A DNA stretch of 64,000 nt, from positions 1,116,001 to 1,180,000 of the forward strand of contig JAENRU010000487.1 of NCBI GenBank assembly GCA_016647705.1. The letters run 5' to 3'. Source of the stretch: Eucommia ulmoides. Its lineage: Eukaryota; Streptophyta; Magnoliopsida; Garryales; Eucommiaceae. The position numbers and the translations under genes were made by a program. This document shows, piece by piece, positions 1 through 12,448 of this stretch (the stretch's first letter is position 1; the number at the start of each line of letters is the position of its first letter). A model generated the notes under the pieces. The model had not been told where the DNA came from. It did no database searches and saw only the letters and a program-made list of their open reading frames with translations.

Positions 1-214
1 ATTGGGGTAATACCACTTTAAAAACGACCTAAGTATATTTTTTTAGAAAACCGACGCTTTAAAAAACCCATCTCCTTAACTTTATTAATTATTTAATATT
101 CTTTTCCTTTTCGAAAAAACGGGGCGTGTCAAGGTTGGTGATGGAGCACAGGGCTGGTAATGGAGCATGGAATAGAGAGAGCGTTGAAGATGGGGGGGGG
201 GGTGTTATTGATTT

Positions 215-247
<33 letters not shown>

Positions 248-612
248 GAATAAAGTGTTGCGTTGGGGTCTTCGGGGATATGGGTTTGCAGATGGTGGTA
301 TTTGGTTCAGCAATGGTGGTTCGGTGTTGTTTGATTTGGTGGTGCAGAAAAACAAAAGAGGGAGAAAAAAAAAATAGAAAAATGGTGAAAAAAATAGAAA
401 AAAAAAAAAAGAAACTATTAAAAAAATGGGTGAGGTGAGGGTAGTTTGGTAATTCACTAATTTGGATTATTTTATTATTTTCTGGTGTGAATTAGTAAGG
501 GTAAATTGGTCAGATCATTAAAAAAACTTCGGTGAGGAGTTCCCGTGGTAGTTTTGAAAGTTAGAGGGCATATGTGAAAATAGTTGAGGGGTGTAAGTGG
601 TATTACCCCAAT
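1..612. mobile_element. MITE-like element with 18-bp terminal inverted repeats
   Basis: The first 18 bases (ATTGGGGTAATACCACTT) recur as a perfect inverted copy ending at about 612, so the segment has the ends of a small non-autonomous DNA transposon. The interior has no credible gene. It holds a CT/CA microsatellite at about 217-246, which produces spurious open frames, and A-rich runs near 360-425. The left target duplication would lie outside the window, so superfamily cannot be assigned; ATT/AAT at the outer edge could itself be part of a duplication. The inverted ends are seen directly; the transposon call is inference. Confidence 0.7.
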
Positions 613-889
613 AATAATTAATTACCAGGTGGCCGAATTTTGGGACCCTACTCGTAGAATTTTCAATTCTAGACTAGATTCACACTGAATTATTTGCAAT
701 AGTTGAATGTTACTATGTGTCCTATCTATTGTATGAAATAATTTAGTACAGTGATGGATTCTGAAATTTAATCAAAATGAGTTAAAAATTTATTTAAAAT
801 CTACCAAAGATTCGTGTAAATTAAAGGTGGATTACGCCTAATTTTAAAAATTTTAATTAATTTTTAGTTAATTATTTTTCTCATTTGAT

Positions 890-1480
890 TCAAAGTAAAG
901 TGCACCAGATTGAATTAACAGTTATATCTCAAAAAGTGAAATTTAAAAAATAATATCAATTGATATTTACACCCTAGGTTAAATTGGGTGATCAATATTC
1001 GCTTGTCCTTTTTTCGTTCGGGTCAAGTCGGTTATAAGGATAAATTTGTTATTTTACACAATTTCGTTAAATATTTAACAATTGTACTTAAGTCTAACCT
1101 ACAGTGTGTAAGTGATGACGAAGATACTATAGAAGCATAAAGTATAATTAAGTCAAATCACTGGGAGCAAAATGTAGTATTTTCATTATCACTCATCATT
1201 TCTATGGTTCAGACTTAAGTGCGATTGTTAAGAAATTAATATAATTTTGTCAAAAGACAAATTTACTCTTACATCCGACCCAACCGGAAGGGAATACGGG
1301 GATAACTCGACCCGATCTCGGAGTATAAATGTCACTTATTATAAAACAATTTATTAATTTTTATTTTTTGAGGTTTAACCGTTAACTTTAATAAAAAAAA
1401 TATATATATATAACTGTTGCACTTAAGTTTAAATCACAAGAAAGATAAGTGTTTACAAAAATAAGAGGACAAAGTACTAC
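890..1480. repeat. Dispersed AT-rich repeat, two copies in inverted orientation
   Basis: This segment carries the recurring repeat of the window: a run about a 'cacttacccttgtgattca' type phrase, then 'caaatctcaaaaagtt', then a 'gggtcgggtcg' type GC patch, then 'aaatttgttattttac'. A forward copy runs to about 1160 and an inverted copy follows to about 1400. Related copies lie near 2930-3690, 5341-5762, 12449-12796, 46830-47640, 47820-48400 and 63850-64000. No coding potential is seen. The family is probably a foldback-type MITE, judged from the copy at 5341. Confidence 0.6.
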
Positions 1481-1489
1481 TAATTTTAT

Positions 1490-2525
1490 TCAAAAATAAT
1501 TAAGTAATTTATGTTATTCACGAGAAATAAATTTGATTGGTTGTAAAACGGATCCGATTAGTAATTGAAATTTTTGTGTTTAATTTTCAAACCAATCAAA
1601 TCAATCGTTTATTTTTTAGGAAGTTAAGCATTAGTCTATTAAAAAAAAAAAATCTCTTTGTAATTAGGTGTTACAAATAAAATTTGTAAGCCATTACCTA
1701 ACATTAACATATTCCCTCGTGTGTAGTACAAGATTATGTCAAAAAGTCACATTGACACATACCCAATACCTATCATGCAAAAGAATGACATGCACCTAGC
1801 CACAATGAAGCTTTTGCACCTAGAGAGTGAGGTGTAATTTTTGAATAGATACATTGTGTTATAAAAAATCAAGAAAAACCCTAAATTGGGTCATCAACGT
1901 TATGATTGTGAAGTCATTCAATAAAAATTACGCTTTACACTTCCGTGTTATTTGATATTTTAGAAATACAGTATGTTTGGTTGGAAGAATAAAAAATAAA
2001 AATAAAAAATAAAAGAAAAAAAACTTTATCCTTTGTAGAGTAAAATGGTAGAATATTTTTTATAGGCTAATATTAATTGAATTAATTGTTTTATAAAAAC
2101 GGGTTAATGAATAGTCTACTATTTAAGCAGTCCAAATAATCAGTGATCATATTTTGATTTAGGTTGTGGCATCTTTTATGTAGAAACCCAGTTAAGTGGC
2201 AAGTGTAGGTTTTGGATTTTGTTGAAACTCGTTATGGGAGAGGCCCAACGAGAAACCCTAATATAAATAACTAAGTTCCCTCTCTAATCTAGATTAAGGG
2301 GTTTCTTCTCATTGAGAGTCACCACCACTAAATCTAGATCATAGGGAAGAAGACCTAATTAGTAATCTGTTGCGACAGATTCAATCTCCTGCGATGGCCG
2401 AGACAGTTGCGCTTTCGATTACTGTTATTTATTGTTATGTCCTAATAATTATGTATGCTTTAAATTATTATTTAATTTCATTTTATTGTGATTATGAGAA
2501 ATAATCAATAGAAAAATCATTTTCT
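1490..2525. other. Gene-free AT-rich stretch with promoter-like segment
   Basis: No gene is supported. At about 2240-2420 there is a promoter/leader-like piece: 'aaaccctaatataaataac' (possible TATA box), a pyrimidine-rich leader and an ATG at about 2393 followed by only a short open frame. This resembles either an LTR remnant or the 5' end of a lost gene. A piece at about 1970-2070 resembles the left end of the MITE at 2526. Confidence 0.3.
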
Positions 2526-2888
2526 TAGTATGTTCGGTTAGATAGATATAAAAAGAGATAAAATAATATGTTATGTGTATTAAAGAAAGAAAAATGAAAG
2601 AAAAAAATAATATGCATTTAATTTACTATTTTATCCTTACTACATATTAATGGTAAAAGAAAAAAAATAATATGCAATTAAAACAAAGGGGTATAATGGT
2701 AATTTTGGATTATTTTTCCCATCATCCCTTCATTTCACCCCAAATTGGAGGGAATGAGCATTTTTCACTCTATTTTCTTTTTCTTTTTCATTTTCACCTC
2801 TAACCAGACATAACAATTTTTTCTTTTCCACCCTATTTCCATTTTTATTATCTTATCTATTTTATTTTCCACCCTACCAAACATACCT
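2526..2888. mobile_element. MITE with 'TATGTTtGGTTagat' type inverted ends
   Basis: The left end reads 'agtatgttcggttagatag' and the right end 'ccctaccaaacatacct', imperfect inverses of each other; a second inverted end ('ctaaccagacataacaa') lies inside at about 2800. The body is simple AT-rich sequence with a 'ggggtataatggtaatttt' phrase. It is non-coding and typical of plant non-autonomous DNA transposons. Superfamily is not assigned. Confidence 0.5.
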
Positions 2889-2929
2889 TCAAGCTTCAGT
2901 CTTGTAATTCATAATTAAAGTGCAACAAT

Positions 2930-3690
2930 TATATATTCCATTAAATATAACTGTTCAATCTCAAAAAGTTAAAATTAACAAATCATTTAATATTGATTGA
3001 CATTTATACTCTAAAGTCGGGCGAGGGCGGGATGGGCCAGATGATACTCGCTGGTCGTGTTGGGTATAAAGGTAATTTTTTTTTTCGCGAAATTTGTTAG
3101 TTATTTAACCGTCGTACTTAAACCTGAATCACAAGGAAGTAGATGCTTACGCAAAATACCATAGAGATATAAATTGTAATTCGATTAAACCACAATGGGC
3201 AAAGTGCAATTAAATGACATTACTGGAAATATCGAATAATTTTTTATCTGTTTGGCTTGCAATTTAAAAATATTTTTGAAGAAAAATAATTCAGTATGCG
3301 ATACTGAAAAACAGATTGGTGCCGTTTTATCCCCCCTCCCCACCATAGTGACCCCTATGCATGGTATTTTAGTAATCATTTTTACCCCTCTATGATTAAG
3401 ATTTAAGTACAACGATTAAATAATTAAAAGAATTTCGCGAAATAACAAATTTATACATATAATTGACCCGACCCCACCTGAAAAGAGAAAATGGATATTA
3501 TTCGACCTATCAAACTCGACTTACGACATAAATATAAATTAATATTTATAATTTGTTAATTTTGATTTTTGAGGTTTGGCCGTAAACTTTAACAGAACTG
3601 TTGTATTTTATTCTAAACTATAAGAAGAATAAATGATGACGAAAATGCCATAAAAATATAAAGTATAATTCGATTAAACTCCGGAGGGAA
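2930..3690. repeat. Dispersed repeat, two inverted copies
   Basis: Same family as 890-1480: 'caatctcaaaaagttaaaa' in forward sense near 2955 and the inverted counterpart with 'tttttgaggtttggccgt' near 3570, with GC-richer patches near 3015-3060 and 3465-3490. The open frame here on the minus strand has no recognizable domain and is best ignored. Confidence 0.55.
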
Positions 3691-4103
3691 GGATGAAAGA
3701 GATACCAATGGTGGCCCTCAAAGCCAACCATGCAAATTATATCCAAACGTCTATCAATTCATGTGCAAATGAATGAATCCAAAAGGACTCAAAACTCCAA
3801 ACTTCAAATAATTGGTAGGTTGTGATATCAAAAGATTAATAGTCCTTTTCTTCCACCTCAAAATTTAGTAGAATCTTGACAATATAGATTGACATGACCA
3901 ACATTTGGCTGCTCAACCATCCCAGAGATTGTCTCATTGCCACGTGTTCATATATCATTGGCCCACTTGGCAAAACCAAATTTATGAGACAAAAAAAAAA
4001 TCGACTTTTTTATGAAAATACAATAATAATTCTACTGAATTAAAAGCGAAATGTGGATGAGGAGGGTACAGACAGATGAGGAGAGGAAAGTGGAGTATTG
4101 ATT

Positions 4104-4144
<41 letters not shown>

Positions 4145-5340
4145 CTTTCCTTTTATTTTAATATTATGACATTCAGAGATAAAATAGGTGAAATAACGAT
4201 ATTATCTCTCGATTAACAAATTTCATCTAATTTTATTAACAGAAATTTTGATTTAACTGAATTGAAATGAAATTGTAACTTGAAAGACCAAATGTGTCAT
4301 TTCAAAAATTTCAGGGTTCATTTAAACACCAACCCCATATTCAAAGGACTAATAGTGCACTTTTCACCGAGAGTATCTAAATATAAAAATAATAATAATA
4401 ATAATAATAATATGTTTAACAACCATGTTAACTGAACAGTTATCTAACAAGCAAAATTAAAAATTGGAAGATAATAAATTACATAAATAACCTTGCGCCC
4501 CTTTTTTCCTGACAAATAATGTTCGGTGGCAGATCTAGAAAATTGGTCGAGGGGACTAAAAATATGTTTAAAGGATTTACTGAATATTTCTATAAATTAG
4601 AGGGGATTTACGTAAAATTTTAAGAATTTAATTGATATTTTCTAAAAATATAGGAACAATGTAAAAGAATAAAAGTTTAGGGAGTCCCCCTTGGTCACTT
4701 TTTAAATCTACAACTGATAATGGTGTCTTTGATAATCAATAGATTATGTTGATACACCAAGTAGATAATCTTAGGTGCTAGGTTTATAACGATGACATGG
4801 AGGTGTTAAGCCAGGTTCAGTTTCTCCCGTTTATCAATCGGTTCGATTTTTTGTGGCATCCCTATATAGCATTATTAGCGCTCTTTTTCCGTCACTGTCA
4901 CTATCAACCAAATTCTCGGTCCATACCCTGCTATCATCAGTTGAAAATAAGCCCTCCCTCCAATACTTAGCCCGGATTCCCCATCACCCGATTTGAATGA
5001 ACTTTTTCTTAAAAATAGATCCAGGATAAATTTATTTTTTAAGAACAAAAAACAATAAATTTCATTTTTTCCTTATTCATTCATGGGACCAATTTTTCAT
5101 TATTGTTGGACCCTACCAAAAATTATTTGACAAAAAGTGAAAGGGACTCTAATGGACCCTAAAATTTATAGTCGCCAATATAAAGCCCAAAACCCTAAAA
5201 TCCAACCCTAATGGGCCATGTGAGACCCATAAAAAAAAAAAAAAACAAACAAACAAACAAACTGGTATTTCTCAAAACCCAATTATTAAAAGGTGATCCG
5301 ATTAAGGGCTGGCAATTCATATTATCCACTGACATATATT
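3690..5340. other. Intergenic, no gene seen
   Basis: No exon, RNA gene or clear element was found. Visible details are a G-box core CACGTG at about 3951, an (AT)n run at about 4108-4142, an (ATA)n run at about 4390-4412 and a TATA-like 'cctatatagc' at about 4860 with no coding sequence after it. Confidence 0.4.
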
Positions 5341-5762
5341 AATTTAAGGGTTAATCATATTTTGTTCCATGTGGTTGGATCAAATTATATTTTATATTCT
5401 TGTGCTATTTTTATTATCACTTACCCTTATGATTCAAATTAAAGGCAACGATTATATTTCTTTTTAAACAAAAGGCGAATCTGAAAAAGTCAAACTCAAT
5501 ATGTTATTTAATATTAATTAGAATTTATATCTTAGATCGGCTCGGGTCGGACAATATCCGGTAGCCTTTTTCCTTTCCCTTTATTCACTCAGGTCGATAC
5601 GAATAAGTGTAAATTTATTATTTTATACAATTCTGTTAAATATTTAAGTATTATACTTAAATATTTGAATCACGGGGAGATAAGTGATGACAAAAATACA
5701 ATAAAGGTGAAAAGTGCAATTTGGTCAAATTAGAGAGAAAAAAATATAATCAACCCTTAATT
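5341..5762. mobile_element. Foldback MITE, most complete copy of the dispersed repeat
   Basis: The left end 'aatttaagggttaatcata' and the right end 'tataatcaacccttaattt' are inverted, and the match continues imperfectly for over 100 bp on each side, including 'cacttacccttatgattc' on the left against the inverted 'gaatcacggggagataagt' on the right. The whole segment could fold on itself. This is the best-defined copy of the repeat also seen at 890, 2930, 12449, 46830 and 47820. It is non-coding. Confidence 0.6.
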
Positions 5763-5777
5763 TCATTATTAAATTAT

Positions 5778-7225
5778 TGGTAGCGATTTATTTTACTACA
5801 CCATAAGTGTACATGTCAAGTTTTAATAGTGTAGTGGTGAGTAGAACGTCGTATCCATAAGGATTTGTTTAAATCGTCACTAAGTACTGCAATTATCATA
5901 TCTATTTATTTAGGCATCCAAATTCAGGGTTTATAAAAATAAAACTAAAACAAATATAAAATCAAAAGTAAAACAAAATATCGACTTCCTATGCACAATT
6001 GTTCTAGGGGGATTTAACATCACTTTGTTAAACTATGCTAATCCAATTCAAGTTTGTTAATTAAATTCATGCTTAATCATTAACCATGGGTCTCTATAAT
6101 AATCTCACTCCCTCTGTCAAGTGTCGAGTAAGGTAGTTTGTATAACCACTTGAACTAATACGTCTATTCAATTCAACTAATTATTCAATCGTTAAGTTCT
6201 GCCCATTTAACGGCTACCCAAACTATACAACCTTTTACGCTTGTATACTCAGGATTGTGTTTCTCCAATCTCAATGTGTAAAATTACCTTTATCGAGGCC
6301 TAATCCCAAACATCTATGATATCCAATTTATCTTTTGCATAAATCAAAGAACAGGTATAAAGAAAATACAAATGATTGAAACATGAAATTCAATTAACCA
6401 GATTTTAGAGTCTCAAAATATAGTTCGTGCAAAACTATTCAAATTCCCCTAGATAGAAATTTTAACTCAACATAATGGAATCCCTGATTAATCTTTTCAA
6501 GAAATTCATAAATGCAAATATGTTGAACACAATATCATAAATACAAAATTTAATAAAAAAATTAGGGTGAGAGAAAGAAAGAAAAAACTCTTTGTGGAGA
6601 TGAGCTTCAAGGCTTCAAATCTTCGATAATCTTCAACTCCAAGCTCTCTTTCTAGGAATTTTTAGGTCTCCAATGGTGTTTTTCTTTCCAAATTCTAGCC
6701 ACCAATGGTGTTTTCCTCCCAAATTCGTCACTCCCTTGGATTTGAGGTATAAGGTGGTATAAATAAAACTCAAATTAGGGTTTTTTCACGTTTTCACGCT
6801 GCAAAAGGCTGTTGGGAGCTCGCTGGAGCGGACTTTTAGGCGCACTAGAGCGCGCTTTAGGCAATGTCTCTGGCAGTTTTGACACCTGTTCGCATTTTGG
6901 CCATAACTTTTTCGTCCAAATCCGATTGAGGTGATTTAAGATGATATGGAAAGCTAAGAAATAGATCTACAAGTTTCATATTTTGAGTTTTTCCAGAATC
7001 GGATTGCATCTTGATCGAAATCGGACTTGAAGTCGCTACACCTGCACTGTTGATGGACCATTACAACCCAATTCACCTTATTGGTATATTTTCACATTTT
7101 TTCCCAATTATTTATAATTCCTATAAAACAATACAAAAATACATTAAACTAGCAAAAATGCTTGAAAACTCATAAATATTTAAACTCACAAATACTTCAT
7201 TTATTGGTAAATAACCTCCTCATCA
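5778..7225 (-). mobile_element. Solo LTR, TSD ATTAT (Ty3/gypsy-like)
   Basis: The segment begins TGGTAGCG, ends CTCATCA, and is flanked on both sides by the same five bases, ATTAT (5773-5777 and 7226-7230). It has no internal coding region, so it is a solo LTR left by recombination between the two LTRs of an element. Its layout resembles the LTRs of the nested element at 29624 (a 'gtcaagttttaatagt' phrase followed by a 'cgtatccataaggatt' phrase), and those start with TGGTGGCC. Minus orientation is inferred from that relative. Ends and duplication are seen; family placement is inference. Confidence 0.85.
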
Positions 7226-7790
7226 ATTATATATATATATATTTAAAAAAAATTAAAATATGTAATAATTGATTAATTAATTTTGTGTTAATTATTATGT
7301 CACCTATTAATGCAAGACACAACTAAAAATTATTGTTTTATTTTTGTGTTAATTATCACTTAGCAGTTAAACTCAAAACACAATCTGTTTAAGACTACAC
7401 TTTCTGCCGTCGGACTAGCAACGGTTGATTTTCTCCGGCTAAATAATTGTTGGGTTTGTTTGTAATAAAATTTCGAGTGCTCCTGTCTTTTTTTTTTATT
7501 TCATATATTAATTTATGTTTTTTTTTTTCTTTTCTTTTCTTTTTTTTTTTTAAAAAAAATATTAGATTATTTTAAGATAAGTCGTTTTAATATTTTGTTG
7601 AATTATGTTTATTTTTATTTTTTAATTGATATAATCTAAAGAATCATATCAATTAATGTTAAATATGTATTAGATATCATAATTATTGTTAATAAAATTT
7701 AAAAATAAACTGTATTTTTAGTCTTTTGATTAATATTAACATCCATAATTGAATTTATTAAAGGGGCATGCACCATTTCATCTCAAAATA
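7226..7790. other. AT-rich spacer, partly repeated at 12.1-12.3 kb
   Basis: No gene. A stretch of roughly 100-150 bp ending near 7755 is loosely similar, in the same orientation, to 12105-12255. The two therefore bracket the 7.8-12.1 kb element as direct repeats. Confidence 0.4.
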
Positions 7791-7867
7791 CAAAAGAAAT
7801 TACCGATTATTCCCATCACTTTTTTTTTTGCACTAATGATTTCTTTTGTCATTTTTTGATCAAAATG

Positions 7868-8790
7868 CCTCTCATATGGGTGTTGAATGTAACATCAATT
7901 GTTTTTTTTTTTTTTTTTTTTTCATGATATTATCTTTTTCTGACCAAAATATCTCTCATGTGGATATTGAATATAAATTTAACATCTGTGGGTGTTGAAT
8001 GTAACATTAATTTTTTATTTATTTTTTTATGATGTTATCTTTTTCTAACCAAAATACCCTTCATGTAGATGTTGAATGTAAATTCAACACTTGTGGGTGT
8101 TGAATGTAACATCAATTGTTTGTTTGTTTGTTTTTATTTTATTTTTTAATTTTTTTATGATGTTATCTTTTTTTGACCAAAATAGCTATCATGTGAATGT
8201 TAAATGTAACATCAATTTTTTTTTTACAATATTACATTCAACACATGTGGATGTTGAATGTAACATTAATTGTTCTCATGTTTTTATAGATCGTATTATG
8301 CGTATATGTTACATTCAACACCTGTGAATGTTGAATATAACATCAATTGTTCTCTTATATTATGTATCCACGGCTAAAAATCATATGATGTTATATTCAA
8401 CACCTGTGAATGTTGAATGTAATATCAACTGTTCTCAACAATAAATTACAAATTATAGAGTGTAATGTGTAAATAGTCAAAATCAATGGAAAAATGTCTT
8501 CGTAGATATTGAATGTAATATCAATTATTATTATTCTTCTTTTTCATCAATTGTGTTTTTTTTTAAACATGATGTTACATTCAACACCTGTAGATATTGA
8601 ATGTAACATCAATTATTCTCATGTTTTATGTATCCATGGTTAAAAACCATATAATGCTATATTCAACACCTGTGGATGTTGAATGTAACATCAATTGTCA
8701 CACACATGTTATTTTGTCTTTATATCCACGGTTATACAAAACCATATGATATTATATTCAACACATGTAAGTGTTGAATGTAACATAAAC
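7868..8790. repeat. Array of dyad-symmetric repeats around TTGAATGTAACATCAA
   Basis: About seven units place 'TTACATTCAACA' a few bases before its inverse 'TGTTGAATGTAA', separated by a short CTGTGG-like loop. Dyad centres are near 8085, 8245, 8325, 8405, 8590, 8675 and 8770. Between them come phrases such as 'ttatctttttctgaccaaa' or 'tatccacggttaaaaacc'. Each unit could form a hairpin. There is no evidence of coding. Confidence 0.75.
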
Positions 8791-8869
8791 CGTTCTTTAC
8801 AATAAACTGCAAATTACAGAGTGCAATATGTAAATAGTTAAAATTAAAAAAAATCTCCCCCAGGTGTCA

Positions 8870-9064
8870 CGCACAAAACAATGGGAAGCGTGTTTTTTCG
8901 CTCGATCTCAAAATTCTGGAAAGCAAAACTCTCATCATCACAGTCTCTCTCAAGAATTTTCAATTAGGACCTTGTACGCACCGGCTTCAACGAAACCCCA
9001 CCAATCATTGCCGCCGTAAACTTGATCGGAGAAGTAAGAAAAAGCGAAATCGAAGACGAAACAT
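8870..9064. pseudogene. Gene-like fragment, left part (split by solo LTR)
   Basis: This is GC-richer sequence with coding-like composition next to the dyad array. It continues at 11787-12025 once the solo LTR and one copy of its target duplication are discounted. No frame stays open through the whole stretch on either strand and I do not recognise the protein. Because it sits inside a possible inverted-repeat element it may be a captured gene piece; a decayed resident exon is the alternative. Confidence 0.3.
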
Positions 9065-11781
9065 TGTAACACCCCACCCCGGACACCAGTCATCGTGGGG
9101 CCGACGTGATGATAACATGACATCACCTAACCGACTAACCAACCATAATTCGACAATATACAAACTATTCATTTGTACAACATATACAAAATTTAATATG
9201 ATAGAAAATACACCGTCCCAAATAAGAACACCCAAACGAACCCCATAAACTTCTCTTAGATTCACCTCTGACACCCCGCCTCATTATATTTCCTCTCAAT
9301 TGACTTCAACGCACGATCCGCATAACTCTATCTAGCGCCAGTAGGGACAGACCAACTCCTAACTATTTCACCTGCGAGTGTACTGTCTTCTTAGTAAACA
9401 TATTTTATAATAATAGTAATTCATTCTACAACATCTAAATGGATCAAGTGTAAGTATATAAACACTACATAACTCGTAAAATCTCCAGTATATAAATAGT
9501 GAAAATAAAGTAATAAGTATAAGTTTCATTCAACTCAAACCCATTCAGTATATAATACTAATCACCATAATAAATAATAAATCACCCAATATAAGTAAAG
9601 CACCATATCTCAACCCCATACCCATCGGCTAAGCCATAGTGGTCGTTTTAACCTCACGATCGGAAGTTGCAAGAGTACTGTAACCATCCATAGGATATAT
9701 CTTCCTAGCGGATCTAACTGCACAGATCACCGCCTACCGGACGTCTCCGGAGTCCATAATATCAATCACCACATAATATCGATTACCAAATATAAATCAC
9801 CACCTGCCGGACCACCCTCCGGACAAGTCATAAACGATGGCATAGTCAACTGAATAATATCATCATCAAATCACAAATCAATATCCATCTGCCGGAGCAC
9901 CCTCCGGACAGACCATAATATAAATCACCACCTCATCAATATCGTCAAAATCACCAACGTCCACCTTTTTTTCGCAAAACTAACTTTTAAATCCGAAAAT
10001 CATATTCTCCCTTTATATTTTTATGAAAATCAAATATTTTCTATCCTCTTTTGAAACCACCAAATTCAACAAAACTCATTTTTCAACTTTCTTTTAAAAC
10101 CACCATATTTTAACGAAAAATCCATTTTCGTCAACTCACTCAAAATCCAATAGAAATTATTTTAAATCCTTATTTTCAGAAACCAACACAATTCTCCAAA
10201 AAGATCGTTTTACCAACTCACTCCAAAAACCTGCTTGATTCATATCATTTTGAAATCATCTAATTTAAATACAATCATTTTCCATCATTTATATATATAA
10301 AATTTGGCAAGAAGACAATACACTCACCTCGATATCCGCTTTCGTAAACTTTAACCGACTATCCCCTATCCGAACTCCGGTGCCTACGAACATAAAGGTG
10401 ACAGGGCCTAAATTAATATTTTTGTATTAAACAAACTAATTACGTCATGAAATCCTAATCTCCTTAATTTTCTATTTTCCGTCTTTTATTACGAAATATA
10501 ACTATTCAACTAGTATCGCTTCGTTGCGGTTTACTATATATAAACTTTGTTCTTATAAACGATCTCATTATTTGTTTTCCCATCATTTCGACAACTTCGA
10601 CGCTAGTAATTAAATTAACAAATCATGAAATTTTAACAAGAAACGTTACCCACTCAGAATCGGTTGTCGATCTCCTCACGAATTCTTTAATTTTTGCTTA
10701 CTGCTACCCACCGCCTAAGCGAAACGGCCACTGCCTAGGCGAACTCGCGAAATTTTAGTTCCTGATGTTCCACCGCCTAGGCGGACGATCGTCTTCCTCT
10801 TTGCTCTGTTTTGGGTTTTTCAGCCGCCACACTCTCTCTCTCTCACTTTACCAACTCAACTCTGGCACTCACCACCACCAATGGCCCACCCACACACACA
10901 ACACACACTGTAACGAACACACACACACACACAGCAGCGCCGATCACACACGCTACTCACCTACCCAAACCGGAAACAAAGCACAACACATACACACTTG
11001 CACACAGTCGGCAGCGCAGAGCACACCCCCATACAAGACCGAGCAACCACTCCCACACAGGAAACACGCACACACACCAACACACTCAACGGCACCCACA
11101 CAACAGACATCTCTCTCTCTCTCTAACTTTCCACTGCCAGAAATTATCAAAACCCACACCGCCGGCACATACACACACTCGATCTGTGATCACCCACACA
11201 CACACACTGAGCACACATAATACACACCCACACGTACACCGCCATCGGAACCCATGCACACACGGCCTCACCAAAATAGAAACAGGAAACAGGGGAACAC
11301 AAACAAAGCAAGCACACACAACACACATATACACGCAGCACATACACACAACGAAACCCACAAGTCACCGCCGGCAAACCCCACACGATCGGCAACATAA
11401 CCCACCAGCGGATCTCTCTTTCTCCGTCACTTTCTCTCTCTCTTCTCGATTTCTCTCGATCATTCTCCATTTCTCTCTTATGAATGTATATATATATATA
11501 TGATGACAAATGAGGGCCTGCCAAGTGGCCCTCATTTCCACCACTCCTATCTATCTATCTATCTATGTATATAATATATGTATAGAATTTACACAATCCT
11601 CCCCCTTTTTTTATTTAAAATTTTAATTATACCCATTCTCATTTTAATATTTTTAAAAATTACAATTTGATCCCTAAAATTTTAATCCACATAATTAATT
11701 TACACCATCCACCCCAATACTTCTTAAACATTTTAAAACGCGACTTTAAATTATACGTATATCAAATATTGGGGTCTTACA
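9065..11781 (+). mobile_element. Solo LTR A, TSD AACAT, 'TGTAACACCCC...GGTCTTACA' family
   Basis: The LTR begins TGTAACACCCCACCCC and ends GGGGTCTTACA, with AACAT repeated exactly on both flanks (9060-9064 and 11782-11786). It is 2717 bp long. Relatives at 18442-21275 and 51110-53855 share the start, a 'gtagggaccaactcctaac' type block, a 'ggcaagaagacagtacactcacctcg' type block and the CA/CT microsatellite zone. Such start and end sequences are common in large Ty3/gypsy chromovirus LTRs. The open frames in the CA-rich part (10765-11524) come from low complexity and are not genes. No internal region remains. Confidence 0.92.
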
Positions 11782-11786
11782 AACAT

Positions 11787-12025
11787 GGCGTCAACAACGG
11801 TGTCCATTCGCGATAGCGGCGGCTAAGGATTTTTTCGATTGGAGAAACACGAAGTGAGAAGCTCACGGCAGAGTATTTCGATAAACTCGAAGACGAAGAC
11901 ACGAAGACGCAGACGCGTCTGCAAATCAATCGGCTCTTCGGAAGGAACACTTGAATCATGGGATAACATTTCGGTAAACTTGCACCTCGCTGTTTTTGGA
12001 AATAGGTATCGACGGGAGTAACCGG
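11787..12025. pseudogene. Gene-like fragment, right part
   Basis: Continuation of the fragment at 8870-9064 on the other side of solo LTR A. The short plus-strand frame at 11839-12021 is arginine/serine-rich and has no recognizable domain. It ends next to the right inverted end of the possible element at 7793-12085. The function is unknown. Confidence 0.3.
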
Positions 12026-12448
12026 TGCAAAAAAAGGCAATGGGTGTAATAGGTAAGTAGTTCTGCATTTTGGGAATAATCGGTAATTTTCTCTTTATTA
12101 AATTGATATTATTTAGTTTTAAATATATATAGATATAATAATTAACATTGATTAAAAAATAAATATCATAATTATTATTAATCAAAATATTAATATTAAT
12201 GCAAAATAAATTATATTTTAATCTCTTAGTTAATATTAAATGGATTGAATCTCGAACAAAATACACTAAAATTGAATGAACTAAATCAAATTGAATAAGC
12301 ACAAATTATTTAAAATTTATTTAATGTGTAGTATATAGTACCCCAATAGCATGGGAATTGAAAATATTATGAAAAGTAATTCATGAATAGAATTTTTGAA
12401 CTTAAAATAAATTTATTTATTGAAATTTCATACAATCATTTATAGTTG

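Larger units (their letters stand above)
7793..12085. mobile_element. Possible inverted-repeat element containing dyad array and gene fragment
   Basis: The sequence GAAATTACCGATTATTCCC near 7795-7815 recurs inverted near 12070-12090 with one or two differences. Between them lie a dyad array (7868-8790), gene-like GC-rich sequence on both sides of a solo LTR, and the LTR itself. Without the LTR the element would be about 1.6 kb. Mutator-like elements that pick up gene pieces have this kind of build, but no duplicated target could be made out, so the call is tentative. Confidence 0.4.

Noticed and set aside
2393-2500. ATG after a TATA-like site, short open frame
   Set aside because: The frame is short, hydrophobic from AT-rich sequence, and no further exon is recognisable.
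9005-9274. Minus-strand 89-codon frame
   Set aside because: It crosses the boundary of solo LTR A, so it is not a natural gene.
10765-11524. Overlapping long open frames on both strands
   Set aside because: They lie in CA/CT-rich low-complexity sequence of solo LTR A; frames on both strands have biased composition and no domains.
11823-12302. Minus-strand 159-codon frame
   Set aside because: N-terminal half is Ile/Asn/Tyr-rich translation of AT-rich DNA; the rest is the gene-like fragment with no domain.
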